Assembly: GCF_001050135.1 (NCBI RefSeq)
Contig: NZ_CP012040.1
Location: forward strand, 1,364,001-1,428,000
Source of the DNA: Cyclobacterium amurskyense
Lineage (GTDB): Bacteria > Bacteroidota > Bacteroidia > Cytophagales > Cyclobacteriaceae
Direction of reading: 5' to 3'
DNA length: 64,000 bases
Shown here: positions 35,592 to 43,682 of the stretch, in pieces
Layout: each line of letters begins with the position of its first letter
Numbering within the stretch: the stretch's first letter is position 1
Notes under the pieces: generated by a model
The model's input: the letters and a program-made list of their open reading frames with translations, nothing else
What the model was told of the DNA's origin: nothing
Databases searched by the model: none
Made by a program: the position numbers and the translations under genes

Positions 35592-36122
35592 ATGATTACA
35601 AAAATCTACAACTCACACGCCGTTAGGGCATTATCACTACTCCTAGCACTTTCAATTACTTTGATGTCTTTTGGACCCAAAAATTATGAAAAGATACTTT
35701 TGAGATCCGGAACTTTGATCGCATTGGAATCTGCACAGGAAATCAATTCCGCGAATGTAATTGCAGGTCAATCCATTGATTTTTTTGTAAGAAGTGACAT
35801 ACGTGTTGATGACAAGGTGCTCGTAAGAAAAGGGACAATCGCCAAAGGTATGGTACAACGCGTAGAAAAAGCTAAAGGTATTGGTAAAGAAGGGTTTGTT
35901 GAAATCGAAATTCGATCATTGCCTGCAGTTGATGGAACTGAGATTCTATTAACAGGAGCCAAGGTTTATGAAGAAGGTGAAGACAAGCAAACGCTTTCCA
36001 TAGTATTAGGCGTCTTGGTTTGCCTTTTGTTTTTAACCATGAAAGGTAAAAACGGTGTTATTCCTCAAGGATATTCTATCGATGCACGTGTAGGTAACGA
36101 TGTATTGGTAGCAGTAGATTAA
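35592..36122 (+). CDS. Hypothetical protein with signal anchor and C-terminal TM
   Basis: A 176-residue protein starting MITKIYNSHAVRALSLLLAL with a signal sequence, an extended beta-rich domain (LRSGTLIALESAQEINSAN, VRKGTIAKGMVQRVEKAKG, VEIEIRSLPAVDGTEILLTG) and one TM helix near 130-148. The pattern 'make a parameter, default it, keep a value after a test' resembles SH3-like periplasmic domains found next to porins, but I cannot name a family. It lies 28 bp after the YidD-fusion gene and must be co-transcribed with it; the terminator follows. Confidence 0.7.
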   Translation: MITKIYNSHAVRALSLLLALSITLMSFGPKNYEKILLRSGTLIALESAQEINSANVIAGQSIDFFVRSDIRVDDKVLVRKGTIAKGMVQRVEKAKGIGKEGFVEIEIRSLPAVDGTEILLTGAKVYEEGEDKQTLSIVLGVLVCLLFLTMKGKNGVIPQGYSIDARVGNDVLVAVD

Positions 36123-36148
36123 TACACAAATTTCAACTTTGAAATTAT

Positions 36149-36200
36149 AAATGGGTTTAATGAGGCTAGTTTCAACTGCTAAGCTTCGTTAAACCCATTT
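36149..36200. terminator. Convergent terminator hairpin
   Basis: AAATGGGTTTAA (36149-36160) and TTAAACCCATTT (36189-36200) form a 12-bp stem between the plus-strand pair and the minus-strand desaturases, so it may serve both. Confidence 0.65.
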
Positions 36201-36282
36201 CTATTATTGCTCAGGAACCCAAAGGAAAATACAATTAGAATAGTTGAAATTGTTGAAACTTTATGATTAAGCGCACCATTAA

Positions 36283-37338
36283 TTATGGCCTACTCATTCG
36301 CTTCAGTAACTTAAAATGAGACAGAATTCCTCCAACATAACTCGTCTGATTGGGCTGAATATTGTGATCGGCCAGCACTGTATACAATATCTGACTGAGC
36401 TGAGGGTAATACGTATGGTGTATGTGCGGGAATAAATGATGAGCGATATGATTGTTAAAACCTCCCAAAATAAAGTTGGCCGTTTTACTGAAAGGATGCA
36501 TATCGTTGGAGCTCTTGATCTGGTTCATTACCCAAGAAGTTTCAATCGTTCCATCTTCAGTTGTATCAGGATACAGGGTTCCCTCCACATGATGCGTCAT
36601 AAAAAAGGTCAGCAATAGAAATAAAGATTGGGCCAAATGCATGGCTAAAAACCCCAATAGCACTATGGCCCAAGCCTGTTGAGAATAAAGCAAAGGTAAG
36701 CCCATGATCAGCACAAAATAGCTGCTTTTTTGGATCCAAAATGAAAGGTGATAGCCTCGATTCTTTACCTGATCGTATTCATCCTTTGAATAAAGCAAGT
36801 AGAAATCTTTAACCAATATCCAAAAAAGGGAATAGGTAGTATAGGCAATTGGTGCATAGATCGGTTGAAATTTATGGTACCAAAACCAGGGACTTCCAGG
36901 AATTATCCGAATCAATTTTGAAATCCTTAGATCAGAATCGTAATCTTTAACATTCGGTGCAAAATGATGCGATTGCACGTGTCTTTGCTTCCAGGCTTCC
37001 CCGTGCGCACCTACAAGTGTGTACAAAGCAATAAAGCAAAGGTTATTGACTTTTTTACTTTTAAAAAGGGTATTGTGTGAACAATCGTGAGAGAAATTGA
37101 AAGCAAGCAACAAGGTCATAAAGCCAAATGACACATAGGTCAATATAAACAATGAAGGACTTTGGACAATAAATAACAGGGCATAGAAAATCCCGGACAA
37201 AGAAAAATAAAAGGAAAATTTAAGGATATTTAATATAAGGAATGCCTTTCTATCAATAAGCAGTTCCTGCTCCACATTCCTATAAATGGTCTGTAGCAAT
37301 TCACTGTCCTGGGCTATATGAAGGTGTTTATTTCTCAA
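36283..37338 (-). CDS. Fatty-acid desaturase (three His boxes)
   Basis: A 351-residue membrane-bound diiron desaturase. Three histidine boxes: HDCSHN (84-89), HVQSHH (120-125) and HIAHHLFPH near the C-terminus; four hydrophobic segments surround them. It matches acyl-lipid or acyl-CoA front-end-type desaturases but without the N-terminal cytochrome b5 domain. Electrons probably come from a separate ferredoxin. Its start overlaps the end of the second desaturase by 11 bp, so the two are translated together. Confidence 0.9.
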   Translation of the reverse strand: MRNKHLHIAQDSELLQTIYRNVEQELLIDRKAFLILNILKFSFYFSLSGIFYALLFIVQSPSLFILTYVSFGFMTLLLAFNFSHDCSHNTLFKSKKVNNLCFIALYTLVGAHGEAWKQRHVQSHHFAPNVKDYDSDLRISKLIRIIPGSPWFWYHKFQPIYAPIAYTTYSLFWILVKDFYLLYSKDEYDQVKNRGYHLSFWIQKSSYFVLIMGLPLLYSQQAWAIVLLGFLAMHLAQSLFLLLTFFMTHHVEGTLYPDTTEDGTIETSWVMNQIKSSNDMHPFSKTANFILGGFNNHIAHHLFPHIHHTYYPQLSQILYTVLADHNIQPNQTSYVGGILSHFKLLKRMSRP

Positions 37339-38431
37339 AATCCATGGTCTGTAGGGTTCTATTGGCTCCCATGTATTTCAAAAACCTAAAATGTGCGGCA
37401 ATTGATTTACCATAAGGCATTTCCATATAAGTCAAACCATGTTTATCCGCCAACTGCCGAAAGAGAGGCAGTATTTTCAGGTAATGGACATGACTAATAT
37501 TGGGCAACAAATGATGAAGGGCATGTGCATTGAATCCGCCGAGGGTCCAATTCAGAAGAACGCTATTGGCATTATAGTCTACAGAAGTACACATTTGAAG
37601 CTTGGCCCAACTCATGTTTAGTTTATTATTGGTATCAGGCTGGGGATGGGCCACATAATCTGAAACATGTGACACCCCTAAAACAGCTACAAAAATGAGG
37701 GAAACCATAAAGTGATTCAATAGAAAGGCAAGCAAGACAATTCCCCAACCAAAAGGCAATAGGTAAACAGGAAGGAAAATCATGTACCCAAGGTACAATA
37801 CTTTGTAAATCAATAATTTGAACGCTTCCTTTCGTGGTATTTCGACTTTAATGGTCCGACTTGAATAATTCAATAGCATTAATGTATCCCTGAAAAAGAA
37901 CCAGTTAAGCGAATACAAAAGATAAAGAAAAGGTGCGTAAATGTATTGGTAGCGGTGAAACCACTTTAATTCCTGGCTTTCAGTCATACGAAAAACAGGA
38001 TTGTTCAACACATCAATATCACTTCCCTCTACATTGGTATAGAGGTGATGGGATTCATTGTGGTTTTTACCCCAAACATAGGCATTGTTACCTTGAAGAT
38101 TGAAGCTTAAAGAGAAAAGAAATTTATTCCAAAATTTACCTTTTACCGCCACACCATGTGCAGCATCGTGAGATACATTGAAGGCTGTCAGAAGCACAAA
38201 AAAGCCCATCAGTAAATAGAAAACAAAGAAGCTAACAAGGTTAGTACTCGATAGCATCAATACATAAAACAAAAGGTCCAGGCCAAAATAAAGGAAGATC
38301 TTAAAGTACATGGTACTGTTCCCTGATTTCTCCAGTTTATTCTTGGAGAAATATTCCGACAAAACTTCATTCAGTTCCTTGTAAAAAGCCGTCCCTTCGT
38401 CTTTGGTAAACTTTAATTTGTTCATAACCAA
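37328..38431 (-). CDS. Fatty-acid desaturase paralogue (three His boxes)
   Basis: A 367-residue membrane desaturase, the first gene of the pair. Boxes HDAAHG, HNESHH and HALHHLLP, with the same layout as the downstream gene but only moderate similarity to it (an old duplication). The third box has L where the partner has F. It overlaps the second desaturase by 11 bp. Together they probably introduce double bases into membrane fatty acids, for example in cold adaptation; the specificity is not readable. Confidence 0.9.
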   Translation of the reverse strand: MVMNKLKFTKDEGTAFYKELNEVLSEYFSKNKLEKSGNSTMYFKIFLYFGLDLLFYVLMLSSTNLVSFFVFYLLMGFFVLLTAFNVSHDAAHGVAVKGKFWNKFLFSLSFNLQGNNAYVWGKNHNESHHLYTNVEGSDIDVLNNPVFRMTESQELKWFHRYQYIYAPFLYLLYSLNWFFFRDTLMLLNYSSRTIKVEIPRKEAFKLLIYKVLYLGYMIFLPVYLLPFGWGIVLLAFLLNHFMVSLIFVAVLGVSHVSDYVAHPQPDTNNKLNMSWAKLQMCTSVDYNANSVLLNWTLGGFNAHALHHLLPNISHVHYLKILPLFRQLADKHGLTYMEMPYGKSIAAHFRFLKYMGANRTLQTMDFEK

Positions 38432-38557
38432 TGGGTAATCCTTGTCAATTACTTTGTAATATAGGACAAAAGTTTCTCAGTATTGGCAATAAACTTCTAA
38501 GCAGGCAAAAGTTTACCCCACTATATCTGCTACTTTTCCCGACCAACCGCGCTCAGG

Positions 38558-41500
38558 TCAGTTTTCTGTCACCCGCATCACTCCTTTCATTATTCTCCAA
38601 TGTCCCGGAAAGGAACAAATGAATGGATAATCACCAGGTTTGTCAGGTGCGGTAAAGTCCAATTGAAACACTTGGTTAGAATTGACCAATGGTGTAAAAA
38701 ACAATACTTCCTTCAAGTCCGGCACAAAGTTCTTTTCATACCCATCTTCCAGACTGGCCATATTGTCTGCCGCCACCCCTACTTTTTCAGAGGCTCCGGG
38801 TTCAAGGATCAACACATTGTGGGGCATTTGATCTTTGTTATCGAACAGGATGGAAACCGTTTTCCCCGCTTTCACTTCAAAGCTCTCTTTATCAAAAAGC
38901 ATTTTACCTGGAAGTGTTGCCAGGTTAATTACAATTTCTCCTTTTTTATTGTCAGCAGTCTTTTGTAAAACCCGCGATTCTTCATCAGGGTACAGCAGTT
39001 CCAAGTGTTTTTGTTTAAAATTCATTACGGCCGTCACTCCTTTCAAATCTTGAAAGTCTTGCTCCGAAAGTGCCGCCACTCCATACTGTGCGTACTTGGG
39101 ATCGTCCATAATAAAACCGGGCACTTGCAATTCTGTTTTAGAAGCCAGAGGCCTGAGTAATCTTGCCGCTTTTTCAGGCTCATCCGCTAGAAAGGTTTTG
39201 TCATTCCTTAACATCTGCATCCATACTGGTTTCAGGTGTTTAAAGGATTCCTTCAAAGCATAATCCAAGTAATCATCCGTTGGTAAAGCCGAAACCTCCA
39301 AGAGGGTATTCACCGTAGCCTCATTTTGAAAATGGCTCAAGGCTATAACAGCTTCTAGGCGAACGCGAGGGGAAGCATCTTTGGATAGTATTTTAAGCTT
39401 TCGTTGCACATCATTGACTTCATCCTTCCAATGAAATAAAACCCTGGTAGCAGCTGCTTTTATTGGCGCTTCAGGACTGTCCAATAAGGCCTCCAATAAG
39501 GAGAGGTTAGGCTGGTTAAATTGCTGATAAACCCACAAGGCTTCCATTCTTAAATGCTCTGAATTTGGGTCTTTTTGATCCAATTGATCCACCCAGATTT
39601 GTAGCGCAGGAGCAACCTGCTCCCAATCATATTCTCTAAGTTGAGTTCTGGCCCTATACCTTTCCCTGTCCTCATATACTTTTAGCTGATCAAGTAAGGC
39701 CCCAATAGCTAATTGACTCATGTCTACTACTTTGAGTGGCTTTTTGTCCTTATGGGTAATTCTCCAAATTCTGCCTTTACTTGAATCCCTTAAAGGATCA
39801 CGGAAATTTTGCTCACCGTGTTGGATAATAGGGTCATACCAATCTACTACATACAATGCACCATCTGGGCCAAATTTTAAATCAACCGGACGGAAATTCG
39901 GATCCTTGGACTGGAGTAGAGGAGTTGTTTCATCTGCCTGAAAACCACTACCATCGTCACTTACCACATGTTGTTTTACTCCTTGAAAACCTATAAAGGT
40001 ATTGAACAAAACATTGCCTTGGGCATTTTCAGGAAAAGCCCTGCTGGATATGATTTCTATCCCACAGGTTTTTGGTTTGACTGGAGAATTCAAGAAATCT
40101 TTCATCACCATGTGCTTTTTTGGATAATCAATGTCCACGGTAAGCGGTGGTGCAAAATAATTCATCCCTGTAGAAACATCTGCCACTAAATGTGTCCCAT
40201 CCCTCATAAAAACATTGCCCCAAGGATTGGCATAAGGATAAGAGATATAGGGTTCCAACTTCATGGTATAAGGTTCATACCTCCAGGTAGTTCCATAAGC
40301 ACCTCGTCGGGGACCATAGGGCGTTTCAATTTGCGAATGCAAGAAAGTACCCATATGAAAATACAGTGCCCCATCCTGTCCCCAGGTAAAAGCACTTAAG
40401 CTATGGTGGGAATCTTCTGTCCCCAAACCACTAAATAAAATCTTTCTGGAATCGGCCTTTCCATCACCATCCGTATCTTTCAAATGGACCAGATCAGGCG
40501 CCTGAGTAACATATACGCCCCCATCCCCTAGCTCAAAACCCAGAGGCAGATAAAGACTATCCGCAAAAATGGAATGCTTGTCTGCCTTTCCATCAAGATT
40601 GGTATCTTCAAGGATTATCAGTTTATCCAAAGGCATATCCCCAGGCGTATACTGCGGATAAGAAGGCATACTGGACACCCACATTCTACCCTGTGGATCA
40701 AACGTTATTGCAACCGCATTGGCGATGGGAAAATCCAATTCAGAAGCAAACAGTTCAATTTTATAACCTTCCTGAAGTACAAACTGGGACTTTGCTTTCT
40801 CAAGCTCTTCCAGAGTAGTAGGCTGGGATTTTGTCTTTTTAACTCCTTGGTTAAAGCTTGTCATTTTTTTGGCTTTCTCTATGTCTGCCAGGGAATTGGC
40901 AGCACTTCCTGCCCATACCACACTATCCAATCGCTCTATAATACCATCAATAACCCTGTTTTCTTCCTTCAACTTCTCACCCCCTGACCACTCTTTGCGT
41001 CGGCCATAGATATACTCTCCATTTTGCGCTTTAAACCGATAAAAGAAATGCTGGTTTTTCTTGGCTACCGCTTCTTTAAGCAATTCAAAAGAAGCATTTT
41101 CTTCCCAAGTAGCCACTGGAAAGTCCAAAGCTTCAGCCATGTATTCACTTACCTTTAGGTAGCCATGGTCGGTAAGGTGAATGCCATTCGATGTCAGTGC
41201 CTCTGATGAACCCATCCACTCTTTGGTAGGCTGGTACAAATCAATAAAAGGAATATTTAAGCTTGCTGCCACCTTGCGCATCTGCTCAGTATACAATGAC
41301 AAGTTTTGATTGTTTTCCTTAGGGTTCGGTAAAAAGCCTCCTTTATTTTCCTGCGCAATGGGTGAGACCAAGACAATTTGAGGGCTATTTTTCCCATTGA
41401 ATTGCTGTTGCTTTAAGTGTTTCAAGAAGTCCTGTAGGTCTTTGCTGAAATCGGACAGACCTTCCTGTCCTTTAAAAGCTTCATTGAGACCAAAACAGGC

Positions 41501-41824
41501 AAAAATCACATCTGCTTTCTGCTGATGCAAATGATCATCTAATGTACCAAAATCTAAAGGCCTTGGTCTAAGGCTGACTTCATCTGCATTCCAGGCAAGA
41601 TTCCTTACTTTAAGGTTTCTTTCAGGAAAACTTTTATACAAAAGGGTTTCAAAATAATTGTTGTTCTGAAGTCGATCCGCGAAGGTGTTTCCTATAAAAA
41701 CAATATTGCTATTGTCCTTTGGATCGAAATGGTGCACTACCTCTTTGCTTTCGCAAGCAAATAAAATAGAAAATGCCAAAATGACCTTTGATCCAAGAAA
41801 TTTAATTGGGCTTACATTAATCAT
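38558..41824 (-). CDS. Composite lipoprotein: SGNH, DUF7133-type propeller, HEAT and azurin-like domains
   Basis: A 1088-residue lipoprotein (lipobox ILFAC, near residue 24). Domain order: SGNH-like hydrolase at about 35-245 (IVFIGNTFADRL, FACFGLNEAFKG, GIHLTDHGYLKV), a beta-propeller of the PVC-type membrane-bound dehydrogenase group at 345-695 (ITFDPQGRMWVSSMPSY, VYVTQAPDLVHLKDTDGDGK, DLKFGPDGALYVVDWYDP), HEAT-like repeats at 740-880, and a C-terminal cupredoxin at 960-1088 with the azurin ligand pattern PHN...CSFPGHWRIMKG (His, Cys, His, Met). The propeller contains calcium-loop motifs DTNLDGKAD and DTDGDGKAD. The last gene of the sulfatase/esterase run, it may be a redox-linked sugar oxidase; this is inference. 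Confidence 0.85.
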   Translation of the reverse strand: MINVSPIKFLGSKVILAFSILFACESKEVVHHFDPKDNSNIVFIGNTFADRLQNNNYFETLLYKSFPERNLKVRNLAWNADEVSLRPRPLDFGTLDDHLHQQKADVIFACFGLNEAFKGQEGLSDFSKDLQDFLKHLKQQQFNGKNSPQIVLVSPIAQENKGGFLPNPKENNQNLSLYTEQMRKVAASLNIPFIDLYQPTKEWMGSSEALTSNGIHLTDHGYLKVSEYMAEALDFPVATWEENASFELLKEAVAKKNQHFFYRFKAQNGEYIYGRRKEWSGGEKLKEENRVIDGIIERLDSVVWAGSAANSLADIEKAKKMTSFNQGVKKTKSQPTTLEELEKAKSQFVLQEGYKIELFASELDFPIANAVAITFDPQGRMWVSSMPSYPQYTPGDMPLDKLIILEDTNLDGKADKHSIFADSLYLPLGFELGDGGVYVTQAPDLVHLKDTDGDGKADSRKILFSGLGTEDSHHSLSAFTWGQDGALYFHMGTFLHSQIETPYGPRRGAYGTTWRYEPYTMKLEPYISYPYANPWGNVFMRDGTHLVADVSTGMNYFAPPLTVDIDYPKKHMVMKDFLNSPVKPKTCGIEIISSRAFPENAQGNVLFNTFIGFQGVKQHVVSDDGSGFQADETTPLLQSKDPNFRPVDLKFGPDGALYVVDWYDPIIQHGEQNFRDPLRDSSKGRIWRITHKDKKPLKVVDMSQLAIGALLDQLKVYEDRERYRARTQLREYDWEQVAPALQIWVDQLDQKDPNSEHLRMEALWVYQQFNQPNLSLLEALLDSPEAPIKAAATRVLFHWKDEVNDVQRKLKILSKDASPRVRLEAVIALSHFQNEATVNTLLEVSALPTDDYLDYALKESFKHLKPVWMQMLRNDKTFLADEPEKAARLLRPLASKTELQVPGFIMDDPKYAQYGVAALSEQDFQDLKGVTAVMNFKQKHLELLYPDEESRVLQKTADNKKGEIVINLATLPGKMLFDKESFEVKAGKTVSILFDNKDQMPHNVLILEPGASEKVGVAADNMASLEDGYEKNFVPDLKEVLFFTPLVNSNQVFQLDFTAPDKPGDYPFICSFPGHWRIMKGVMRVTEN

Positions 41825-42066
41825 TTGATGTTGTTTATAAACTAACAGCGTTTAACACATACGGTAAATTGGGCTTTTCGTCTTAATAACTTATTCAAAG
41901 ACCAAAAGCTAAAACCTCCAAAATTTAATGTAATTATCCTATTAAACCGCTCCGCTCATAACGTATTGCTATTTTTTTTCAGTGGAATAAGCAGGAATTG
42001 AAATTGCCTAAAACAACTTGCTCAAATCTACCCGATGCTGTATTGCACGGCGAGAAGTTAGAACAG

Positions 42067-43443
42067 CTAATGGCTTGCTTTCTCAATATGGGCCTTAAGT
42101 TGCCTTTTAAGCTTCTCTTTTCTGTCAAGGTATACCGGAACTTCAGCCAGGTTAATCAATTCCCCCGGATCCTTTGCAAGGTCAATTAACATTTCATCCC
42201 CATTGTCATACAACGTGTATTTAAGGTTATCCCCTCTTATCATAAAGCCCAATTCATTTTCCATAAACAAATATTCACGTGGACTGTATTTGTATTTTTG
42301 ACCATTCAATAAGGCTGCAAACGAAATACCAGGCAGGTTTTCAGGCCTAGAAACACCCGCTAATTCACAGAGTGTAGGAAATAAATCCAAGCCATTGGAA
42401 ATAATATTTTCCTTATCCACCGAATGAGCATTGGCCATGCCTTTGTACCAAACCACCAAAGGGATATTTGATGATTCTTCATAAAAAACTGTTTTGTGCT
42501 CCAGTCTATGAGAAGCGCTCATTTCACCATGATCCGATGTAAAAACGACAATGGTATTGTTGGCGAAAGGTGAAGATTCCAAAGCGTCCAACACCATACC
42601 TATTTGAACATCCACCCTTTCTGTCAATCTATGGTAGGCATACCTGTGCATGCGCCAATCTTTTTCCGTCCAGTTTTCCCGGGCATCAATAGTGAAGGAA
42701 TGCAGTGCTTTCAAATCATAAATCGCACTTGGTTCCGGTGAAGTTGGTTCAAAATTAGCAGGCAGAGGAGGCACATATTTTGCCATAAAATCCTTTTCAC
42801 TAATGGAATCCGGAATAGCAATGGCTTCCAATAAAGGAATGGGCACCTCGGCAGGAGGTCTATTATTTGGGGGGAAATGCCTGATGGCTTCATAACAGAT
42901 ATCGTGAGGGTTGATAAAGTTCAAAGCCATCAGGAAAGGCTTATCCGAATTCCTATCCAATAATATAGCAGCACTTTCTTTTGCCAGGTCATCTCTTTCA
43001 TCCTTTGAAATAAAGGTTTCAAAACCATAAGTGGAAACGTCATTCCTCCCTCCGGGCAAGTGGGATTTCCCTCCATAATAAGTTTCATAGCCGGCATTGG
43101 CAAAGGCATGGCCCATTGCATTGGGAATTATCTTTTGAAGGGCTGGAATATCTAGTTTACTTGCATTGTGCCGCATACCTATTGCAGTAGGATATTGCCC
43201 GGTGAATAGACTAAACCTGGAAGGGGAACAAACCGGATTGGTTACATACGCTTTTTCAAAGCGCATTCCTTTCATGGCCAGTTTATCCATATTTGGTGTT
43301 TCTAACCACTCATTGCCAGCACTGCTCATCATTTTTGCATTTTGCTGGTCCGTAATGATAATCAGGATGTTTGGCTTTTTATTTTGAGCCAGCAAAGCGG
43401 TGTTGATCAAACAGAGAACAAGCAATACTATACTTTTTTTCAT
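42067..43443 (-). CDS. Secreted sulfatase (S1 type)
   Basis: A 458-residue sulfatase with a signal peptide (1-19, LLA-Q). The active-site motif CSPSR (Cys72 to Arg76, followed by FSLFTGQ) is the target for conversion to formylglycine. Metal ligands are in IIITDQQN at the N-terminus and TSDHGEMSASH near residue 305. It should hydrolyse sulfate esters on a polysaccharide. No formylglycine-generating enzyme is in the window. It lies 240 bp after the large esterase and behind a terminator, so it probably has its own promoter. Confidence 0.92.
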   Translation of the reverse strand: MKKSIVLLVLCLINTALLAQNKKPNILIIITDQQNAKMMSSAGNEWLETPNMDKLAMKGMRFEKAYVTNPVCSPSRFSLFTGQYPTAIGMRHNASKLDIPALQKIIPNAMGHAFANAGYETYYGGKSHLPGGRNDVSTYGFETFISKDERDDLAKESAAILLDRNSDKPFLMALNFINPHDICYEAIRHFPPNNRPPAEVPIPLLEAIAIPDSISEKDFMAKYVPPLPANFEPTSPEPSAIYDLKALHSFTIDARENWTEKDWRMHRYAYHRLTERVDVQIGMVLDALESSPFANNTIVVFTSDHGEMSASHRLEHKTVFYEESSNIPLVVWYKGMANAHSVDKENIISNGLDLFPTLCELAGVSRPENLPGISFAALLNGQKYKYSPREYLFMENELGFMIRGDNLKYTLYDNGDEMLIDLAKDPGELINLAEVPVYLDRKEKLKRQLKAHIEKASH

Positions 43444-43603
43444 ATGCGATTATACTTAATAAATCTTTAGACAAGGAGTAATAAACACTAAAAGTTAATT
43501 AGAATTTTCAGGACCTGTTCCTTTTCACACCAAAAATGGATTTGATTAACGAAAAAGTTCTGAAAGCCATAAAACCCAAATTCCTTTATTTAAAAATGGA
43601 CAT

Positions 43604-43636
43604 AAAAAAGGACCGCTATCTAAACGATCCTTTTAT
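43604..43636 (-). terminator. Terminator of the esterase end of the PUL operon
   Basis: On the minus strand, AAAAGGATCG and CGGTCCTTTT form a stem with one mismatch, followed by TTTTTT, about 50 bases past the esterase stop. It divides the polysaccharide locus into sus/esterase and sulfatase/oxidase parts. Confidence 0.75.
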
Positions 43637-43682
43637 TATAAATAGGTCTAATCCTATGCCATTCTCAAATCCTCCCAACCTT

